Counted from the stretch's first letter, positions 6,312 to 15,852 are shown. The stretch is 64,000 nt of DNA from Candidatus Poribacteria bacterium (GCA_012267415.1 JAAXGN010000015.1:1-64000), one strand, 5' to 3'. The notes: generated from the letters alone by a model not told the origin. Numbers and translations: made by a program.

Positions 6312-8729
6312 TTATTTCACAATTACGAGTCTACGAGTAGCAGAATAACTGCCTGCAATCAATTGATAGAAGTAGACACCACTTGCCATTTTTTCACCAG
6401 AGTCATTTTTGCCATCCCAATATGCAGCCTGATTCTTATCAAGATAGAATCCGTCAGACTTGAAACCAAGGTCTAACTTCCTGACAAGGTGACCAGCTGC
6501 GTTGTAAATCCGGAACTCGACGTTTGTTCCTGTCTCCAATTGATATGGTATCCAGGTTTCAGGATTAAAGGGGTTCGGATAATTGGTTAACAGTGCTGTC
6601 TGTGTTGGTTTCATTGCATCAGGATTCAGGGTCAGATGAGCGAATGCCCTACTGATGTCTTCGGGAGTAACCGTATGATGTAATACACCAACTAAGTGTC
6701 CCGTGTCACTGTGAACTTTTATCTCTAATATATCACCTGTGACAATCACTTCACGACGGTTCAAATCAGTCCAAACAGCCTGCATATTAGTTTGTGAGTG
6801 GGTCGGGACCATACTTTGCACATTATCCGTACGTGGATTGTGAACAGACAGTGTCAAATTTCCCAGATCCGTGACGTTAGTTGAGAGGACAAATGCCCAG
6901 GCACTGCTATCCTTCTTAAGTGTAGGGGCAGCTTGTAGTGAAACGGAATTCTGCCATGCACCACCAACGAAGGACACAACCTTTGTCTTTGACACGTTTA
7001 CGATATAGCCACTACCACCTTTGATAGCAAATCCATCTCCCTGGTTCATAGCTGTAAATCCAACAAATCGTTCTGATTCCTCATCAAATTTAATAACAGT
7101 AGTCGCGCCGAGTTCATCCATTAAGGAACGGGCTGTATAGTCAACGATAGGAGCCAATGGCAAACTTATCATATTTAAACCTGCCGTTAGTTCTTTGAAG
7201 AAGACATAATCTGAATGGTGTTCAACAACGCCAGGTGCTGCACTGTCAGGATTGAAAAGTGCCACTAACTGACCACCTTGGACAAGTTCAGGATCCTCAT
7301 GATTATAGTGCGCTTGGACGTTAAGCAGAAACCATCCTGCACCTAAAACATCAGTAGCGTCAATAATACCTGAAGACTCTTCGTTGGTTGTAAATGGTGG
7401 AACTGCTTCAGAATCAAGACTGCCGAAACGCGCAGAATCGTGTTCAGCAATGATTTTGAGTGTGCTATCGCGTGTGCTATACTGCCATATTTTAGCAGTT
7501 CTCGGAGAACCCCCTGGATCTTCCTGAATAAGTACGTTTCCGTAATTATCCATGGTCATGTTGTCAAACATGACCCCCATCGTTCCATCTGTCATTTGAT
7601 GAACGACACCCCCACTTGTAGGATTCATCACATTATCAAAACGCAGTCTATATAGTCTACTACGTCCAATATTGTCCCCGAGACCGTCTTGGGTTTGATC
7701 AAATCGATCCGTTGTTACAAAGTAGAAATCAGAATGATTCTTTGGATCCCATACACCATCTTCTGGTCGTAGCCAGCGCGTTACCCCAGCAGCATCACTT
7801 GCAGCTTCCAGCTCAGCACCGGTCATTTCTGCTGCACCTTCAAAGAGGTGAAGTGAAAAACGAGTTCCAGTAACTACGCCAGGTTCCCGTTCTTCTGCTG
7901 GAATGTTTTCTGCAATGACTCCGTAAAGTTTCCCGTGGACTAAGCCAGCTTTTTCAGCCTCATTTCCCTCATCCTGTTTCATACCAACATATACATAGAC
8001 CTGACCTGGCGAAGAGTCATCAATACCTATAACAATAGTTTTATCACCGGTATCAGGATGTGCAACGACATTTTCCCATGCAGATTTACCGAAATATGCT
8101 AATTCGTAACTGACCCCTACATTCATACCATCAACAACGTGTGCGAAAGCGCGACCTTCTGCTGTTTCCTCACCATTCATATAAATGCGTCCAGGATATC
8201 CATTGCCTGTGACGGGATTGTAGAAGGCAGGCATCGCAGGTAAATCTCCAGAGCAGAGACGATTAAAAACCGCACCTGTCACGGGTTCATCAAATGTGTT
8301 TGTTGTATGATTCCAAAATGAAGTAAGTTGAATAAGATCCTCACCAGACTGGACTTCAAGCATCTTGTTTGAAATTCCATTTAGACCATTGACTACCCAC
8401 TTTGAAACAAATGCTCCACCCTCTGTTGTGCTATGCACACGTGGAACACCTTGTGTATTGCGAAGTTCATGGTTTACCAACCATGTGAAAGTTCCATCAC
8501 CGTTGCTGAACGCACCTGTCCCATCAGGAATCCCGACTAAACGATATCCGTTGACATCATCACCGACAGTCAAAATAGACCATGTTTGGACACCAGGTGC
8601 TACCGGGACAATGTATGGAGATTCTGAACTATTCACACCTTGAATCAACTGTGCTGATGCTCCAAAAACAGTTAAAACCACAATTGCAGCTGTAATAAGA
8701 AATGTAAAAGACAACTTGTAATTTAACAC
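6312..8729 (-). CDS. Exported PhoX/DUF839-like protein with C-terminal FlgD/sorting-type domain
   Basis: About 805 residues with an N-terminal signal peptide (hydrophobic LSFTFLITAAIVVLTVFG, cleavage likely near GASA). The first 500 residues resemble the PhoX/DUF839 beta-propeller family (LRPEDGVWDPKNHSDFYFVTTDR, and SRLYRLRF further on). Members of that family can be calcium-dependent phosphatases, but activity is not shown here. A second region about 520-690 follows. The last 85 residues contain NYPNPFNPETWIPYQL, the FlgD-Ig-like pattern, and end in TRRLVIVK, a type that anchors or secretes surface proteins in poribacteria and related phyla. The start is set at a GTG (8729) because GGAGG lies 5 nt before it; the TTG at 8741 is less likely. 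Confidence 0.7.
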   Translation of the reverse strand: MLNYKLSFTFLITAAIVVLTVFGASAQLIQGVNSSESPYIVPVAPGVQTWSILTVGDDVNGYRLVGIPDGTGAFSNGDGTFTWLVNHELRNTQGVPRVHSTTEGGAFVSKWVVNGLNGISNKMLEVQSGEDLIQLTSFWNHTTNTFDEPVTGAVFNRLCSGDLPAMPAFYNPVTGNGYPGRIYMNGEETAEGRAFAHVVDGMNVGVSYELAYFGKSAWENVVAHPDTGDKTIVIGIDDSSPGQVYVYVGMKQDEGNEAEKAGLVHGKLYGVIAENIPAEEREPGVVTGTRFSLHLFEGAAEMTGAELEAASDAAGVTRWLRPEDGVWDPKNHSDFYFVTTDRFDQTQDGLGDNIGRSRLYRLRFDNVMNPTSGGVVHQMTDGTMGVMFDNMTMDNYGNVLIQEDPGGSPRTAKIWQYSTRDSTLKIIAEHDSARFGSLDSEAVPPFTTNEESSGIIDATDVLGAGWFLLNVQAHYNHEDPELVQGGQLVALFNPDSAAPGVVEHHSDYVFFKELTAGLNMISLPLAPIVDYTARSLMDELGATTVIKFDEESERFVGFTAMNQGDGFAIKGGSGYIVNVSKTKVVSFVGGAWQNSVSLQAAPTLKKDSSAWAFVLSTNVTDLGNLTLSVHNPRTDNVQSMVPTHSQTNMQAVWTDLNRREVIVTGDILEIKVHSDTGHLVGVLHHTVTPEDISRAFAHLTLNPDAMKPTQTALLTNYPNPFNPETWIPYQLETGTNVEFRIYNAAGHLVRKLDLGFKSDGFYLDKNQAAYWDGKNDSGEKMASGVYFYQLIAGSYSATRRLVIVK

Positions 8730-9054
8730 TTTTTCCTCCAAGATTTATAAACAAGATTAAGTTTATTCTAAAACGAATGTTGTCATAATAACACTATTTT
8801 TCTACTCTCAAACAGTGTAACCTGGCATAGACTTCTTATTGAAATATGCTCTGTTTACGATAGAATTGTAATCTAAGAATGTTGCAGAAACTTCAAAAAT
8901 ATTTACTTTAAAGATGATTAAATTGTCAAGAATTAGCATTAACTTTGTTGAAAGTTTTGAGAGATTCTGTTATATTATTGTGTAGATCATCCTACAGTTC
9001 TTACATATTTTGTGCTATCCTTCATCATTTTATTTTATCTATCTATTTTTTAAC
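8730..9054. promoter_or_regulatory. Divergent intergenic region with the threonine synthase promoter
   Basis: Separates two divergent genes. A plus-strand promoter TTGAAA (8948-8953), 17 nt, TATATT (8971-8976) fits the downstream threonine synthase. The rest is AT-rich, with no gene or repeat seen. Confidence 0.6.
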
Positions 9055-10206
9055 ATGCACAGTTTTCTCCAACACCTTAAATGCAGTAGTTGTAACGAAA
9101 CTTTTCCACACCAAGTAGCACACAACGTCTGCCATACATGTGGGAAGCCTCTATTTGCACGTTACGCTCTTGATCAGTTAGCAGATACATGGAAGCCGAT
9201 CCAACTAAAGTCAAGACCTTATTCCATGTGGAGATATAGTGAACTTCTCCCCATTTGCGACCCAGCGAATATCGTCTCACTCGGAGAGACGGTGACACCA
9301 CTGATCCATGCAAAAAAACTTGGTGAACAGTTCGGATTACCGGAACTCTGGATAAAGGACGAATCCCGTTTGCCGACAGGCAGTTTTAAGGCTCGGGGTT
9401 TAACAATGGCAGTTTCCAAAGCAAAAGAACTAAAGATCAAGAATTTAGCCATTCCCTCAGCAGGTAATGCAGCGACCGCATTGTCTGTATACGCTGCCAG
9501 AGCAGGGATTCCTGCTTATATCTTCATGCCAGATGACACACCTATCTTTAATATTGAAACGTGTCAACTTGCCGGTGCGAACTTAACTCTTATTGACGGA
9601 TTGATTACAGATGCTGGACGTATTGTAGCAGAAAAAAAGATAGATGAAGGTTGGTTTGATGTTTCTACACTAAAAGAACCCTATCGTGTAGAGGGAAAGA
9701 AGACGATGGGGTTTGAATTGGCAGAACAGTTCGGTTGGACACTACCAGATGTGATAGTTTATCCCACAGGTGGTGGTACCGGTATCGTAGGCATGTGGAA
9801 AGGTTTCGCTGAATTGGAAGCATTAGGATGGATAAGTAAGAAAAGACCCCGTTTTATTTCCGTTCAAGCCGAGGGGTGTGCACCGATTGTGAAGGCGTGG
9901 AAAGATGGCAAAGCGTCTGCGGAACCGTGGCAAAATGCAAGAACCGTCGCCAGTGGTTTACGTGTACCACAAGCCATCGGAGACTTTCTTATTTTAGAGG
10001 CTATCCAAAAAAGTGAGGGTGCAGCAATTGCTGTAACCGATGATGCAATCGGTGATGCAATGCATCTATTACCAACAACTGAAGGTATCTTGACGTGTCC
10101 TGAAGGTGCTGCGACGGTAGCTGCCTTAGGGAAACTTATAGCAGACAACGTAATAACAGCTTCCGATCAAGTCGTTCTGTTCAACACCGGCGGCTACCAG
10201 TCGTAA
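9055..10206 (+). CDS. thrC: Threonine synthase
   Basis: A 383-residue PLP enzyme that converts O-phosphohomoserine to threonine. The N-terminus has a zinc-ribbon-like CSSC...CHTC pair (about residues 9-30), seen in many threonine synthases. The PLP lysine is in GSFKARG, the phosphate-binding glycine loop is PTGGGTGIVG, and PSAGNAATA is the usual asparagine motif. The ATG at 9055 is preferred because upstream codons from 9010 encode a non-family hydrophobic stretch; no clear Shine-Dalgarno is present. It is monocistronic, between a promoter at 8948 and a repeat region. Confidence 0.92.
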   Translation: MHSFLQHLKCSSCNETFPHQVAHNVCHTCGKPLFARYALDQLADTWKPIQLKSRPYSMWRYSELLPICDPANIVSLGETVTPLIHAKKLGEQFGLPELWIKDESRLPTGSFKARGLTMAVSKAKELKIKNLAIPSAGNAATALSVYAARAGIPAYIFMPDDTPIFNIETCQLAGANLTLIDGLITDAGRIVAEKKIDEGWFDVSTLKEPYRVEGKKTMGFELAEQFGWTLPDVIVYPTGGGTGIVGMWKGFAELEALGWISKKRPRFISVQAEGCAPIVKAWKDGKASAEPWQNARTVASGLRVPQAIGDFLILEAIQKSEGAAIAVTDDAIGDAMHLLPTTEGILTCPEGAATVAALGKLIADNVITASDQVVLFNTGGYQS

Positions 10207-10252
10207 GGAAAGTTTGGTTTTATATTCAAACCTAAAATCACTTGCATACAAT

Positions 10253-10311
10253 TGTAGCGTAAACTTTTAGTTTGCGTACACTATTACACAAACTCAAAGT
10301 TTGTGCTACAG
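10253..10311. repeat. Palindromic intergenic repeat (AAACTTTTAGTTTG type)
   Basis: TGTAGCGTAAACTTTTAGTTTG and CAAACTCAAAGTTTGTGCTACA form nested inverted repeats. The same core (ATTGTAGCATAAACTTTTAG) occurs inside the MITE-like element at 38276. Confidence 0.65.
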
Positions 10312-10380
10312 CACAGTCCAGTCTGTCGGTTTATGTCCGACGTACCAAAAGTGTGCACATATTTTTTATTGCACTACAAT

Positions 10381-10419
10381 AGAAAAACCGTGGGGACACA
10401 ATGACAGTATACCCACGGT
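10381..10419 (-). terminator. Terminator of the exported unknown gene (minus strand)
   Basis: Read on the minus strand, ACCGTGGG pairs with CCCACGGT across a loop of about 17 nt and is followed by TTTTCT. It lies just after the stop codon of the gene ending at 10430. Confidence 0.75.
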
Positions 10420-10429
10420 AAATTTCGGT

Positions 10430-11197
10430 TTATCTATCGTATTCTAAATAATCGTACTTCGGTTGTTTTCCCTCAGCAGGCATCTGACCTTCCATCGGCA
10501 TTTTTCGTTCAGGAGTTTCATTCTGTTTCACACGGGGACCTAATTTATACGTCTGCACACGCAAAATCGGATAGGGACCATCAAAACCTACAACCTTACC
10601 TTCCATTTCGATTTCCCTATTGTTATTTGCAAGATCAGTCCTTAACTGATCGAATTCTGGAGAGTGTGTAAAGACGAATTTCTGACCATCCTTTGTTGCT
10701 CTGAACGCATGATGGATTTCTGAGGTCTGGGGTCTCCAACGTGCCCATGCAGGGACATCACGTATATTACTTCGTCCATAGGCGGGATGTGCAAACATCG
10801 TTCCTCGGACTGTCGCCTCAGTTTTAAGTAAACGGACTTGGCTGATCCCGTGCCGTCCACGGTAGCGAGAATCCTTCAATTGCCGCATTATATCATACAC
10901 ATCAAAGATGTGAGATTCAGTATACTTTGAATCACCGCTCCTCGGTTTTAACTCAACGACGGTGGAGAAGAGTCTTTTTTTACCATTTTTGTCTACAGGT
11001 GTACTGAAAGTAATATCTTTCGCATCAACCCATGGAGACAACAATCTCTTTAACTTAATGGCATCGGAACCGCTAATGACGTCAGAAATCTCTACTTTTA
11101 GGGTCTTCAATTCTGCCATACTCACGGTGCAAAATCCAACTACCAATAACAACATGAGCATAACACAGAATATAGGGATGGAATTTATTGATCTCAT
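10430..11197 (-). CDS. Exported protein of unknown function
   Basis: 255 residues with a clear signal peptide (IPIFCVMLMLLLVVGFCTVSMA, cleavage near residue 28). The mature part has no domain I can name. Its C-terminal 40 residues are rich in Glu, Lys, Pro and Met, with short repeated segments (KMPMEGQMPAEGKQP). GAGGAGG precedes the ATG. It has its own promoter and terminator, so it is probably a single-gene transcript. Function unknown. Confidence 0.8.
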   Translation of the reverse strand: MRSINSIPIFCVMLMLLLVVGFCTVSMAELKTLKVEISDVISGSDAIKLKRLLSPWVDAKDITFSTPVDKNGKKRLFSTVVELKPRSGDSKYTESHIFDVYDIMRQLKDSRYRGRHGISQVRLLKTEATVRGTMFAHPAYGRSNIRDVPAWARWRPQTSEIHHAFRATKDGQKFVFTHSPEFDQLRTDLANNNREIEMEGKVVGFDGPYPILRVQTYKLGPRVKQNETPERKMPMEGQMPAEGKQPKYDYLEYDR

Positions 11198-11242
11198 AAT
11201 GTCCTCCTCACTAAATTGTTAAGCACTACATCTGTTATGACT

Positions 11243-11272
11243 ATTATACACCAATTACCTGAATAGTTGCAA
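11243..11272 (-). promoter_or_regulatory. Promoter for the exported unknown gene
   Basis: On the minus strand: TTGCAA, an 18-nt spacer and TATAAT, about 46 bp before the ATG at 11197. Confidence 0.65.
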
Positions 11273-11298
11273 GAATCATTTCAACGATGTTCCCAGGC

Positions 11299-11325
11299 CG
11301 GTAGGTGCGATTTCCGTATCGCACC
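11299..11325. repeat. Palindromic repeat family B, copy 2 (shorter)
   Basis: GGTAGGTGCGATTTCCGTATCGCACC, a truncated or diverged copy of the hairpin seen at 4156. Confidence 0.75.
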
Positions 11326-11343
11326 AGCACTATGTCTAATTTT

Positions 11344-11883
11344 TTAGGACGATGATTTTGTCTCTTCTACGAACCATAATGCATCTTCCATTCTTGCCTC
11401 AATCTCTGACGGTTCAGGTTCCCGACTCGCAAACTTAACCGTATCACAACTGGCGAAGAATTGCTGAATACGCTTAATGTCCGACTCTCCACTCTGTTTA
11501 AGCGTCAACTGCTGCAACAGATGCGTAGATGTCAACGCTAATGCGGGAATACGATAACGTAACGCTATGTATTCACGTAGAATATAGGAGATACGTATAT
11601 GATAAGTTTCCATATCACATTGTGCGTCCTTAAGGTTATTTAACTGTTCAAACGCAATTTCATGGGGAGGGTTTACAACTATTTCTTCGGTAATGGGTAT
11701 TTCATCATGCTGCCGTCGTTTTTGAAGATACACCCAGATTGCTCCAAAAACAGCGAGAAGTATCGTCAAACCGATCAGAATGAAAGGCAATGGACTTACT
11801 GGAATATCTATCGGTGGTTTAATGTCACGCAGATTCTGCAAAGTCAAGGGGCTCTGCAAATGGAATTGTGGGAAGAAGGACAT
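11344..11883 (-). CDS. Single-pass membrane protein, DUF4381-like
   Basis: 179 residues. A short periplasmic N-terminus with a PPIDIPVSPLP stretch precedes one transmembrane helix (about residues 32-53). A basic cytoplasmic segment and a helical domain with YHIRISYILREYIALRYRIPALALTS follow. This layout resembles DUF4381-type proteins that accompany MoxR/BatA VWA systems, but no MoxR or VWA gene is present here, so the family call is tentative. It starts 4 nt after the polyferredoxin stop, suggesting an operon with it. Confidence 0.7.
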   Translation of the reverse strand: MSFFPQFHLQSPLTLQNLRDIKPPIDIPVSPLPFILIGLTILLAVFGAIWVYLQKRRQHDEIPITEEIVVNPPHEIAFEQLNNLKDAQCDMETYHIRISYILREYIALRYRIPALALTSTHLLQQLTLKQSGESDIKRIQQFFASCDTVKFASREPEPSEIEARMEDALWFVEETKSSS

Positions 11884-11887
11884 GATG

Positions 11888-12481
11888 TTACGATGGATAC
11901 GTCAAGGATTTGATCACTATTGACTTTGGTGAGGTAGGACAAGCATATTGACAGACTCCACATCCTGTGCATCCTGTGTCAAGGATTTCTATTAATCCAT
12001 CTGTGGAGAGTTTAATTGCATCTTCACCAATTGGACAACTATCTACACAATAGGTGCAGTCAACAGAATTCGCGCGTAGACACGTTTCAGCATGAAAGAT
12101 CGCGATACCCATGCGAATATCTTCAGCAAAGACAGTTTGCAGTGCACCACTTGGACAGACATACATGCAAGCTAACGAATCGCAGATCACGCAAGGTTGA
12201 TAATCAGGATCAATATAGGGTGTGTTAGCGACGTCAGCGTCTCGACTCTGTATCGGTTGTATAGCATCTGCAGGACAGTTCTTGACGCAGTTGCCACAAC
12301 GGTGACAGGTCTCCAAAAATTCAGTTTCAGACAAGGCACCAGGGGGACGTAGTATTTCACCTATCGGTTCATCTTTGAAAACATCATCACCCATCCTGTC
12401 ATCAATAAAATCTGCGACAGGTTTTATGATCTGATTCAATGCTTCCTTAAAAAAGTCGCGTCTTCCTGTTTCATCAGACAT
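11888..12481 (-). CDS. Polyferredoxin, NapG/MauM-like 4Fe-4S protein
   Basis: 197 residues with four cysteine clusters: CHRCGNCVKNCP (about residue 60), CVICDSLACMYVCP (about 97), CTYCVDSCP (about 142) and CTGCGVCQYACP (about 170). This is the NapG/MauM-type arrangement of four 4Fe-4S clusters used for electron transfer to or from membrane quinol systems. Instead of a clear Tat leader the N-terminus reads MSDETGRRDFFKEALNQII, which has an RRDFF twin-arginine-like motif but a poorly hydrophobic follow-on, so export is uncertain. No nitrate reductase genes are nearby. It probably shares an operon with the SufR-like regulator and the following membrane protein. Confidence 0.83.
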   Translation of the reverse strand: MSDETGRRDFFKEALNQIIKPVADFIDDRMGDDVFKDEPIGEILRPPGALSETEFLETCHRCGNCVKNCPADAIQPIQSRDADVANTPYIDPDYQPCVICDSLACMYVCPSGALQTVFAEDIRMGIAIFHAETCLRANSVDCTYCVDSCPIGEDAIKLSTDGLIEILDTGCTGCGVCQYACPTSPKSIVIKSLTYPS

Positions 12482-12528
12482 AGATAGTTCTTTTGTGTAA
12501 ATAGATAGAGGTGCGATGTGGAAGAGAC

Positions 12529-13206
12529 TTACTTCTTCGTCTTATTTTCGTCTTTTGAGGATGTTGAAGTCTGCTGTGCAAAATTATCTTTTGGAATACG
12601 ATAGCAACATCTATGACTGTCCTGCATCAGGTGTTCTTCACGATAGACCTTGGTTCCCAAAGATTGTCTGAAAAGTGCCAACTCAATTTCACACACGTGT
12701 GGATACTCGCGTGCAATTGCGGCGATAGGACAATTATGCTCAATCAAGATATAATCCGTATCCTCTTCATCAAACCGTGCCATATATCCTTCTTCATCGC
12801 GAATTTGTGCCAATTCTTTAATACGTTCTAAAAGGTTTTTACCTGCAAGTCGCTGTTCGTAGGTTTGCAGCTGCGATTTCATGCGGCTTCGAAAAACCTT
12901 ATTGATGAATCCAGGACCGTTGAACTTTGCGACTTCTTGCATCAGGTCAACAGCAAAGTTAGCATAAGTGGTAGGGAAGAGACTATTCGCTTCATCTGTT
13001 AGGGAATAAAGGTGATGTGGACGACCCCGTTCCTGCTTTTCACTTTGATATGCAACTAAACCTTCATCCTCAAGGATAGCGAGATGTTGCCTAACCCCCA
13101 TAGCACTGATATGCAAAGCTTCTGTAAGTTGACTAACAGTCATACTGCAACGCATCTTGAGCAGTTGCAGGATTCGCATACGAGTTTCGCTCATTTCACA
13201 ATTCAC
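12529..13206 (-). CDS. SufR-like ArsR/DeoR-type transcriptional regulator
   Basis: 225 residues. An N-terminal winged helix (LQLLKMRCSMTVSQLTEALHIS, then RQHLAILEDEGLV) is followed by a C-terminal half with cysteines spaced C-x12-C, then 27 residues, then CC (HNCPIAAI..., HVCEIE, HRCCYRI). This layout resembles SufR-type repressors that sense Fe-S status. It lies upstream of a polyferredoxin, which makes redox or Fe-S control plausible. A GTG at 13206 with AAGGAA upstream is used; the ATG at 13194 is an alternative. The C-terminus is Ser/Lys-rich. Confidence 0.8.
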   Translation of the reverse strand: MNCEMSETRMRILQLLKMRCSMTVSQLTEALHISAMGVRQHLAILEDEGLVAYQSEKQERGRPHHLYSLTDEANSLFPTTYANFAVDLMQEVAKFNGPGFINKVFRSRMKSQLQTYEQRLAGKNLLERIKELAQIRDEEGYMARFDEEDTDYILIEHNCPIAAIAREYPHVCEIELALFRQSLGTKVYREEHLMQDSHRCCYRIPKDNFAQQTSTSSKDENKTKK

Positions 13207-13247
13207 GTGTCTATTCCTTTTCTTCTGGATAAAGAGTGTTAAGGTGT

Positions 13248-13276
13248 ATTATACCATGTCCTTGTGTAGATTTCAA
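13248..13276 (-). promoter_or_regulatory. Promoter for the SufR-like regulator
   Basis: On the minus strand: TTGAAA, a 17-nt spacer and TATAAT, about 42 bp before the start. Confidence 0.7.
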
Positions 13277-13331
13277 GTAATTTCTATTTTCGCTTCTGAA
13301 CCAGGATTTTCAGGAAAAGCCATCAAATTCG

Positions 13332-13360
13332 TTGATAACAGACACAAGTTGTGATATACT
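13332..13360 (+). promoter_or_regulatory. Promoter for the metzincin-TPR gene
   Basis: TTGATA (13332-13337), a 17-nt spacer and TATACT (13355-13360), 33 bp before the ATG. Confidence 0.65.
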
Positions 13361-13392
13361 TTCTCAACTATTTGTAGGAAAAGTTGGATACC

Positions 13393-15753
13393 ATGAAAAC
13401 GCCCACAATGGATACTGATTATAAAGTCAAAATACTATCAACTATTATTGTTATCTGCCTCCTCAACGTAACACAAGCCATTGCACACGATGCTGCCAAC
13501 ACAAACGCAACGACCACAACAACAGACTACTTCGACTACATCACGCTCTTCTCTGACGGCAAAATCACACGATTCTCTGAGATGCCGATTACGGTCTATA
13601 TCTCTCCAGTCATCAAAGAGAGTCCATACCTGCCAGAACTCCGATACGCAATGCACGTATGGACAACCGCATCCGATGAACTGATACAGTTTCAGGAAAC
13701 CGACTCCCCTGATAAGGCAGATATCAGAGTCAGTTGGGGATACAGTAGTTATATGAAAATCCATGATACACGACTCGGAAGTGCACAACTAAAGCGGATA
13801 CATAATAGTCAAACTAATAGACAGACAGCAGATAAGGCACAGACAAAGAATATCAAAGTAGAAATAATACTGATATTAGAGGGAGATGATAACATCACCG
13901 AACTGTCCCAAGTGGAGATGCGAACGGTCTGCTTACACGAGTTCGGACATGCTATCGGATTATGGGGACATAGCTCACACGCAGGTGATATATGCTATCC
14001 TACTGCGACTGCACAGCATCCGTCACAACGAGACCTAAACACACTACGTAAACTCTACAATACTGCAATTGACACATCACAGCACGAGGCTGCAATCAAA
14101 GCACTGAAAATTGAGATTTTGCGGGAACCGAGAGAACACTACCATCACTTTCTACTCGGAAATGTATACTTTGACAAAGGAGATATGGATTCCGCTATAG
14201 ACAGTTTTAAGGATTGCATAGAAATAAATGAACATTTCCAACCTGCTATTGAAAAACTACTGCAGGCTTATGATGCATCAGGACAACTATCAACGGCGAT
14301 CAATCTGCTTGAGCAAAAGATAATAGCAAAACCGAGAGCAGTAGACTATAACACACTTGGCATTTACTACTATAAAAAAGGTGAAGTCGGTATGGCAATA
14401 GATGCATTTCAGAAGGCAGTTGCTCTCAATCCTTTACACAAAGCATCAAAGCATAACTTACATCAACTATTCAGAGAAAAGGCACGCCACGCACTAAAAG
14501 TCAAGAACTTTGAAACAGCGAAGGAGATATTTGATAAGATAATACAGCTCAACCCGATGGATTCAAAGACATACATGTTGATGGGTGAGGGTTACGCACG
14601 TGCTGGACACTACAAGACCGCGATTGAATACTATCAGAAAGCACTTGAAATAAACCCCGTTAGCAGATTAACGAAAACCGTTCTTGCTCAAACATATAAC
14701 AACTATGGAGTCACCCTCAGAAACGGTAAGAAGTGGAATGATGCTATCACTGCATACCAAAAGGCACTGGAGATACAACCCGATTTCCACATTGCGAAAA
14801 CAAATCTAAGTGATGCGTTTTGGCAGAAAGCAAATGCTTATCGCGATTCCGGGAAAATAGATGATGCTATCAATGCCTATCTTGAATTGCGTAAATTACA
14901 ACCGAAAGACGTGCAAATATCAAGTTTACTTGGTGATCTGTATCTCAAGAAGCGGAATTATTCAGCAGCAGTTACAGAATTCAATAGAGTCTATCTGTCT
15001 GATCCCGATAATCCTCAAACACAGCATAACCTGATTGCCGCCTATCATCAATCTTCACAGTCTATGATAAAGCGAAAAGACTTCGTATCGGCAATTGACC
15101 TACTTAAGAAAGCAGTAGTCATTGCACCCACCAAGTCCAGCATTCGCGTGAGTTTGGCGCATGCATATCAGAGCATCGGTGAATACGAGCGCGCAAAAAC
15201 GGAACTTGAACAGGTACTAAAGCATGATCCGCATAATCAGCAAGCAACAACAGAACAGATAAACCTATATATCCGACGTGGTAATGCCTTGGTAAAACAG
15301 AAGAATTATCCGGCAGCACTTGCACAGTACATTGAAATACCTGAAACTGAAAGGGATGTTGTGATCAACAACATCATCGGTTACTTATATCTTGTTCAGA
15401 AGAAATACAGTGAGGCATTGACACTATTTGAGAAGGTAATTTCCGAAGACCCGACCAATTACTCATGCTATCAGAATCTCATGGCACTTGAGACACAAGT
15501 CGCAAAAAGATTATTGGGTCGTAACAAAACGAATATACTAACTCGTGCGCGATGCTTACTCGCTATCTGCTTGTTAAACCAAAATAAATTTGATGATGCT
15601 CTTACAAAATACAAGCAAGCGAAAGACAATAAATCCGATAAACATCAGAAACTCTTATATGATACTGGATTAAAATTGGAAAGTGGGTTCAAAACGCACA
15701 ACGATTTTGAACGAAGTGCTACAGTGCGAAAGTGGATGCGTGAACTCAAATAG
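13393..15753 (+). CDS. Exported metzincin-type metalloprotease fused to TPR repeats
   Basis: 786 residues. A signal peptide (ILSTIIVICLLNVTQAIA) leads into a protease-like domain (about residues 40-230) with the zinc motif HEFGHAIGLWGH at residues 182-193. That fits the HExxHxxGxxxH variant seen in matrixin-like bacterial proteins. The turn that usually carries a methionine reads ICYPTA here. From about residue 235 to the end there are more than ten TPR-like units (for example YHHFLLGNVYFDKGDMDSAIDSF), suggesting a protein-binding superhelix. The ATG at 13393 replaces a TTG at 13384. It is probably secreted or periplasmic; the substrate is unknown. Confidence 0.85.
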   Translation: MKTPTMDTDYKVKILSTIIVICLLNVTQAIAHDAANTNATTTTTDYFDYITLFSDGKITRFSEMPITVYISPVIKESPYLPELRYAMHVWTTASDELIQFQETDSPDKADIRVSWGYSSYMKIHDTRLGSAQLKRIHNSQTNRQTADKAQTKNIKVEIILILEGDDNITELSQVEMRTVCLHEFGHAIGLWGHSSHAGDICYPTATAQHPSQRDLNTLRKLYNTAIDTSQHEAAIKALKIEILREPREHYHHFLLGNVYFDKGDMDSAIDSFKDCIEINEHFQPAIEKLLQAYDASGQLSTAINLLEQKIIAKPRAVDYNTLGIYYYKKGEVGMAIDAFQKAVALNPLHKASKHNLHQLFREKARHALKVKNFETAKEIFDKIIQLNPMDSKTYMLMGEGYARAGHYKTAIEYYQKALEINPVSRLTKTVLAQTYNNYGVTLRNGKKWNDAITAYQKALEIQPDFHIAKTNLSDAFWQKANAYRDSGKIDDAINAYLELRKLQPKDVQISSLLGDLYLKKRNYSAAVTEFNRVYLSDPDNPQTQHNLIAAYHQSSQSMIKRKDFVSAIDLLKKAVVIAPTKSSIRVSLAHAYQSIGEYERAKTELEQVLKHDPHNQQATTEQINLYIRRGNALVKQKNYPAALAQYIEIPETERDVVINNIIGYLYLVQKKYSEALTLFEKVISEDPTNYSCYQNLMALETQVAKRLLGRNKTNILTRARCLLAICLLNQNKFDDALTKYKQAKDNKSDKHQKLLYDTGLKLESGFKTHNDFERSATVRKWMRELK

Positions 15754-15780
15754 AATATGGAATTAACTATAGATATTCAT

Positions 15781-15852
15781 TTCTGTAGGAGGGAACTCCG
15801 ATTCCCGACTATCAAACCGTTCAGTCGGGAATCGGAGTTCCCTCCTACAGAA
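15781..15852. repeat. Perfect hairpin repeat family C, copy 1
   Basis: Two 30-bp arms, starting TTCTGTAGGAGGGAACTCC and ending GGAGTTCCCTCCTACAGAA, form a perfect inverted repeat around a 12-nt loop. Related copies are at 42788-42855 and 59415-59490. It may also act as a terminator for the metzincin-TPR gene. Confidence 0.9.

Noticed and set aside
11888-13206. Nitrate reductase (nap) operon suggested by the NapG-like polyferredoxin
   Set aside because: No napA, napB or napH is nearby, so only the ferredoxin-type fold is supported.
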